Below, piece after piece: positions 46,089 through 48,596 of a stretch of 48,596 bases of DNA (position 1 is its first letter; every line of letters begins with the position of its first letter). The stretch comes from Cyanobacteriota bacterium (GTDB lineage: Bacteria; Cyanobacteriota; Cyanobacteriia; Cyanobacteriales; Microcoleaceae), in the NCBI GenBank assembly GCA_025362325.1, contig JANYGO010000065.1, forward strand, positions 1 to 48,596, given 5' to 3'. A model generated the notes under the pieces. That model did no database searches, was not told the DNA's origin, and worked only from the letters and a program-made list of their open reading frames with translations. Position numbers and translations under genes: made by a program.

Positions 46089-46304
46089 TTAGTTAAAATC
46101 TTCGAGTTGGTCTAGGCGCAGCCAAATATTTGGGGTGGGGACTTTGCCAAATTTGACGAAGGCGTAGTCGCCGCGAACATCCATCACTTCACCTTTTGTT
46201 TCAAATAGATAGGAGGAAAAGCGCTGATCGCTGGCTTGGGCTTCTAGGCTGTTTTCCAGTTTTTCGCGAATTGCGCGGACTATGCTACCTTTTTTGATTG
46301 CCAT
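46089..46304 (-). CDS. ndhO: NAD(P)H-quinone oxidoreductase subunit O
   Basis: A 71-residue peripheral subunit of the thylakoid NDH-1 complex, which carries out cyclic electron flow and respiration. Recognised from [33 protein letters not shown] and the [12 protein letters not shown] end; length is typical (about 70-76). It lacks metal sites, as expected. GAAGAG lies about nine bases before the ATG. It sits apart from the rest of the ndh genes, which is normal for this subunit. Confidence 0.93.
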   Translation of the reverse strand: MAIKKGSIVRAIREKLENSLEAQASDQRFSSYLFETKGEVMDVRGDYAFVKFGKVPTPNIWLRLDQLEDFN

Positions 46305-46373
46305 AAGTTGCTCTTCTTAATTTATAAAAGTATACAAATTTTAATGCTGATTTGGCTTTAATACCAGTTAAAA

Positions 46374-46619
46374 GAGTCGGGGGTTGATTGAGTCGGCGGT
46401 TGAAACCGCTACTACACAAACGAAGTCTGCCTCCGCAGACTCAAGAGTCGGAAGAGTCGGGGGTTGATTGAGTCGGCGGTTGAAACCGCTACTACACAAA
46501 CGAAGTCTGCCTCCGCAGACTCAAGAGTCGGAAGAGTCGGGGGTTGATTGAGTCGGCGGTTGAAACCAGGTCTACACAAACGATGTCCGCCGGACGCCGA
46601 CTCAAGAGTGGGAAGCTCG
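46374..46619. repeat. Three-copy 80-bp tandem repeat
   Basis: Units begin at 46374, 46454 and 46534 with GAGTCGGGGGTTGATTGAG; the first two are practically identical and the third diverges after GAAACC. Each contains CGGTTGAAACCG and, in the first two, GTCTGCCTCCGCAGAC hairpins. No unique spacers occur. Confidence 0.9.
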
Positions 46620-46632
46620 GATTTTGTATATT

Positions 46633-46663
46633 CGTTAAATCCGCTACATAATCTGTTGCCGAT
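46633..46663 (-). repeat. Partial copy C of the 60-bp dispersed repeat
   Basis: CGTTAAATCCGCTACATAATC followed by TGTTGCCGA aligns with 14416-14447 (CGTTAAATCCGTTATACAATC, then CGCTGCCGA), about 25 of 31 bases identical. It lies immediately downstream of the mutM stop (46668). Confidence 0.6.
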
Positions 46664-46667
46664 CGAC

Positions 46668-47582
46668 TTATTTCTGACACGCGGGGCAAAAATGAGTCGA
46701 TCGCCCTGCTAATTTTATCTTTTCGATGGTTGCAGAGCAAGTGCGGCAGGGTTGACCGGCGCGATTGTACACCCAAGCAACGCCGCCGTAGTTGCCGTTC
46801 ACACCTTGGACGTTGAGAAAATTGCTGAAAGTTGTGCCGCCGGAGGCGATCGCCTTCTGTAGAACTTGAATGATAGCTGAATGGATGCGATCGATTTGTT
46901 CTCTTGTCAAATCGGCGCACAGAGTTGTCGGCATGACTCCCGACAGAAACAAAGTTTCATCTGCGTAGATATTCCCCAAACCCGCTACCAGTGACTGGTC
47001 TAGCAAAGCTGTTTTAATCGGTCGCGCCCGCCGGTGCAGCTTGCGGGCTAAATATTCTGTGGTAAATTCGTCGGAAAACGGTTCGGGGCCTAGGAGTTTC
47101 AGGCCGATGACTGTGCTGTCCACTTCTGTTTCTGCGGGCACGTACCACATTTGGCCGAAGGTGCGCTGGTCTACAAACCGCAGTTCTTGGTTTCCCTCAA
47201 AAAATATCCTGACTCGCGCGTGTTTTGGCAGGGGTTCGGATTCGTTTACCCACAGTAATTGTCCGGTCATCCGCAGGTGAACGCCCAACCAGCCGGCTGT
47301 TGAAGGCAGAAGGGAAGAACTGAGATTTTGAGTTGGAAAATTCCCAACTTTGTCCGTCTTCCTTTCTGCTTCTGTCAATTGCGATAGTTCTGCCAGGAGG
47401 TATTTGCCGCGCCTGTACCAAGATGCGATCGACTTTCCTTTGAGTTTTGTCAAAAAATCGGTCGCAGAGATTGAGCGGGCGATCGAGCTATTTAACAGCA
47501 CGTCTCCGCCCAATATTTCGCGATCGAGGGTAAGTTGATTCAAACCCCGGCAAATAGTCTCTACTTCTGGCAGTTCCGGCAC
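46668..47582 (-). CDS. mutM: Formamidopyrimidine-DNA glycosylase
   Basis: A 304-residue bifunctional DNA glycosylase/AP lyase that removes 8-oxoguanine and formamidopyrimidines. After removal of the first Met the catalytic N-terminal proline and Glu are in place (PELPEVETICRGL), the H2TH part (SLVAGLGNIYADE) is intact and a Zn finger ends the chain (CRTC...FCPACQ). The start is GTG at 47582, two bases after the psaE stop (TAATTGTG), so translation is coupled to psaE. Length exceeds the usual 270-285 because of an insert of about 25-30 residues after residue 70 (EAERKTDKVGNFPTQNLSSS), repeat-like in DNA. Co-expression with PSI would suit defence against photo-oxidative damage (inference). Confidence 0.95.
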   Translation of the reverse strand: MPELPEVETICRGLNQLTLDREILGGDVLLNSSIARSISATDFLTKLKGKSIASWYRRGKYLLAELSQLTEAERKTDKVGNFPTQNLSSSLLPSTAGWLGVHLRMTGQLLWVNESEPLPKHARVRIFFEGNQELRFVDQRTFGQMWYVPAETEVDSTVIGLKLLGPEPFSDEFTTEYLARKLHRRARPIKTALLDQSLVAGLGNIYADETLFLSGVMPTTLCADLTREQIDRIHSAIIQVLQKAIASGGTTFSNFLNVQGVNGNYGGVAWVYNRAGQPCRTCSATIEKIKLAGRSTHFCPACQK

Positions 47583-47584
47583 AA

Positions 47585-47965
47585 TTAGCGCTGTTCTGTT
47601 CCTTGATTGGGCGAACCTTCGACGGTGCCGGGAACTTCCGCGCCCGGTTTGCTGTCGGTCGAAGTTTTCGGCTGCTGGGGGGCTCCTCCGCTGCCGGTTT
47701 TGCGGGTTTTCTCGTCGAGGGTGGTTTGCTTGCCGCCGGAAGCGACTGGAGTTGCTGTTTTGGCTTTTGCTTTGGGTGCTGCCACTTCCACTAATTCGCC
47801 TTGGGCGAAGTTGTTGGTGTTGACGCCTGCATAATTTACGGTGTTAAAGCGAACGATAACGGGGTATTTAATGCCGCTTTGGTCTACCGTAGCAACGGTG
47901 CCCACTTCTTGATACCAGAAGGATTCTTTGCGGAGAATCCGGACTGTCGAACCGCGTTGAACCAT
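47585..47965 (-). CDS. psaE: Photosystem I subunit PsaE with long C-terminal extension
   Basis: A 126-residue stromal PSI subunit that helps ferredoxin docking and cyclic flow. The SH3-like core (1-68) is complete: [38 protein letters not shown] and [11 protein letters not shown]. Cyanobacterial PsaE is usually about 70-76 residues. Here about 55 further residues (from about 72) are rich in Lys, Thr, Gly, Pro and Gln with no aromatic residue, so likely disordered. The DNA there has normal codon use and the frame runs to a stop that overlaps the next gene's leader, so it is not a readthrough artefact. The ATG at 47965 is secure. Confidence 0.95.
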   Translation of the reverse strand: MVQRGSTVRILRKESFWYQEVGTVATVDQSGIKYPVIVRFNTVNYAGVNTNNFAQGELVEVAAPKAKAKTATPVASGGKQTTLDEKTRKTGSGGAPQQPKTSTDSKPGAEVPGTVEGSPNQGTEQR

Positions 47966-48235
47966 GAGCTTTGTTTCCTTTGCGATGAATAAACGGATAA
48001 AGCCATTTTTTTTACTTTAGTCGATCGTGCGGCGCTTTTAAAGTCTGTAAGGGAATTTTTGTTTTACACGCTGTTTTTCCTCTGTTGTTTGTAAAGAAAG
48101 GTAAAGTTTTTTGCGGTGCGATCGCTGGGGAGGAAAAAAAATAAATAACCTGATATTATCCGTCAAATGAAAGCCGTGCGATCGGGTTGATAAAAAAGTT
48201 TACAAATTAGAGAGTGGGGGCTGCTGGGGGTTGAG
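47966..48235. promoter_or_regulatory. Upstream region of psaE-mutM
   Basis: About 270 bases ahead of psaE on the minus strand. An A/T-rich tract, HIP1-type CGATCG strings and no ORF are seen. The promoter should lie here; no -10/-35 pair stands out. Confidence 0.45.
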
Positions 48236-48420
48236 AACCCGGAGAGCCCCCCGCTAGCCCCCTTAGTAAGGGGGGGGGACAAGAGCATTCTCAAAGTCAA
48301 CCCCTACTCCCCTTCTTAAGGGGGATTTAGGGGGATCTAGACTTCGATATAAACGAGAGATACAGAGGGTTTCAGTCTTCAGTTGAAAACCCGGAGATCC
48401 CCCCTAGCCCCCCTTAAGAA
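48236..48420 (+). repeat. Dispersed ~130-bp repeat, copy 2, and partial copy 3
   Basis: Arrays of CCCCCTTA and AAGGGGG with ACAAGAGCATTCTC, GGGGGATCTAGAC and GAGAGATACAGAGGG occur in the same order as the minus-strand reading of 5932-6058. A second start of the unit (AACCCGGAGATCCCCC) follows at about 48388-48420. They lie at the two ends of the window in opposite orientation. Confidence 0.7.
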
Positions 48421-48478
48421 AGCAGGGTGGATTAATTGTCAGCGGGGGAATGTATGATACTCCCTTCCCGCTAGAAGA

Positions 48479-48596
48479 CTATAGAATGAGATTATAGATA
48501 TGTTGAATCGTGTTGGCAATTTGGATTGGAGTCTGCAATTGTTGAGTTTCAAAAAAGGTTTTAATTCGCAGTTCAACCTGCTCGATACTTTTGTCA
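48479..48596 (-). CDS. C-terminal end of a gene cut by the window edge
   Basis: On the minus strand the last 38 codons of a frame are visible, ending at a TAG (48481-48479): SIEQVELRIKTFFETQQ, then LQTPIQIANTIQ, then HIYNLIL. The composition is protein-like, mixing helical and hydrophobic residues. I cannot name the family; the upstream part lies outside the window. Confidence 0.5.
   Translation of the reverse strand, partial: DKSIEQVELRIKTFFETQQLQTPIQIANTIQHIYNLIL

Noticed and set aside
46374..46619. Possible CRISPR or coding repeat
   Set aside because: Three 80-base units lie head to tail without spacers, and the period is not a multiple of three.

Overview
The window comes from a cyanobacterium, most likely a filamentous, repeat-rich one of the Microcoleus/Oscillatoria/Phormidium kind (inference). 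Evidence: genes for PsaE (photosystem I) and NdhO (NDH-1), many copies of the HIP1 octamer GCGATCGC, long heptanucleotide tandem repeats between and inside genes, and very long multi-domain signalling proteins. I see no rRNA, tRNA or CRISPR array.

Layout. 1-2.5 kb: a glycosyltransferase (-) and a CysQ-like phosphatase (+). 2.8-3.26 kb: a probable TnpB-less IS200/IS605-type remnant ending just before a Crp/Fnr regulator gene that overlaps an M61 peptidase gene (3.27-5.8 kb). 6.2-12.8 kb: a TerB-like protein and a 1984-residue Ser/Thr kinase-ATPase-histidine kinase. 13-16 kb: NAD(P)HX repair enzyme and MnmA. 17.4-22.1 kb: a four-gene run of SpoIIE/PP2C phosphatase, HATPase switch protein, STAS protein and class III nucleotide cyclase. 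22.2-24.7 kb: a lipoprotein solute-binding protein and an exported pentapeptide-repeat protein. 25-26.3 kb: a cupin and a PIN toxin pseudogene beside its probable antitoxin. 26.7-29.3 kb: acnB. 29.6-33.5 kb: a PAS/GAF/GGDEF/EAL protein. 33.6-39.1 kb: a divergent AraC regulator and a redox cluster (two SDRs, DUF1993, an SDR remnant, two aldo/keto reductases), partly foreign in composition. 39.5-44.1 kb: a 1522-residue sensor histidine kinase whose first GAF looks like a DXCF-type cyanobacteriochrome. 45-48 kb: mdh, ndhO and a coupled psaE-mutM pair. The right edge cuts a gene on the minus strand.

How it fits together. Signalling dominates: two orphan histidine kinases with closely similar kinase cores, a c-di-GMP enzyme with both active sites intact, and a partner-switching module next to a cyclase. 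A Crp-family protein 14 kb away is a possible nucleotide sensor, but no direct link is visible. The most unusual property is how far short repeats have entered genes. A 60-bp repeat lies in frame in both nnr and the EAL gene, with a third copy beside mutM. A 10-copy GATGCCC heptamer is translated inside the EAL domain. TTGACAG-type heptamers supply the stop codons of two other genes. Other notable points are a C-terminally extended PsaE, a possible RNA switch upstream of the c-di-GMP gene, and an intact antitoxin-like gene whose toxin has been deleted.
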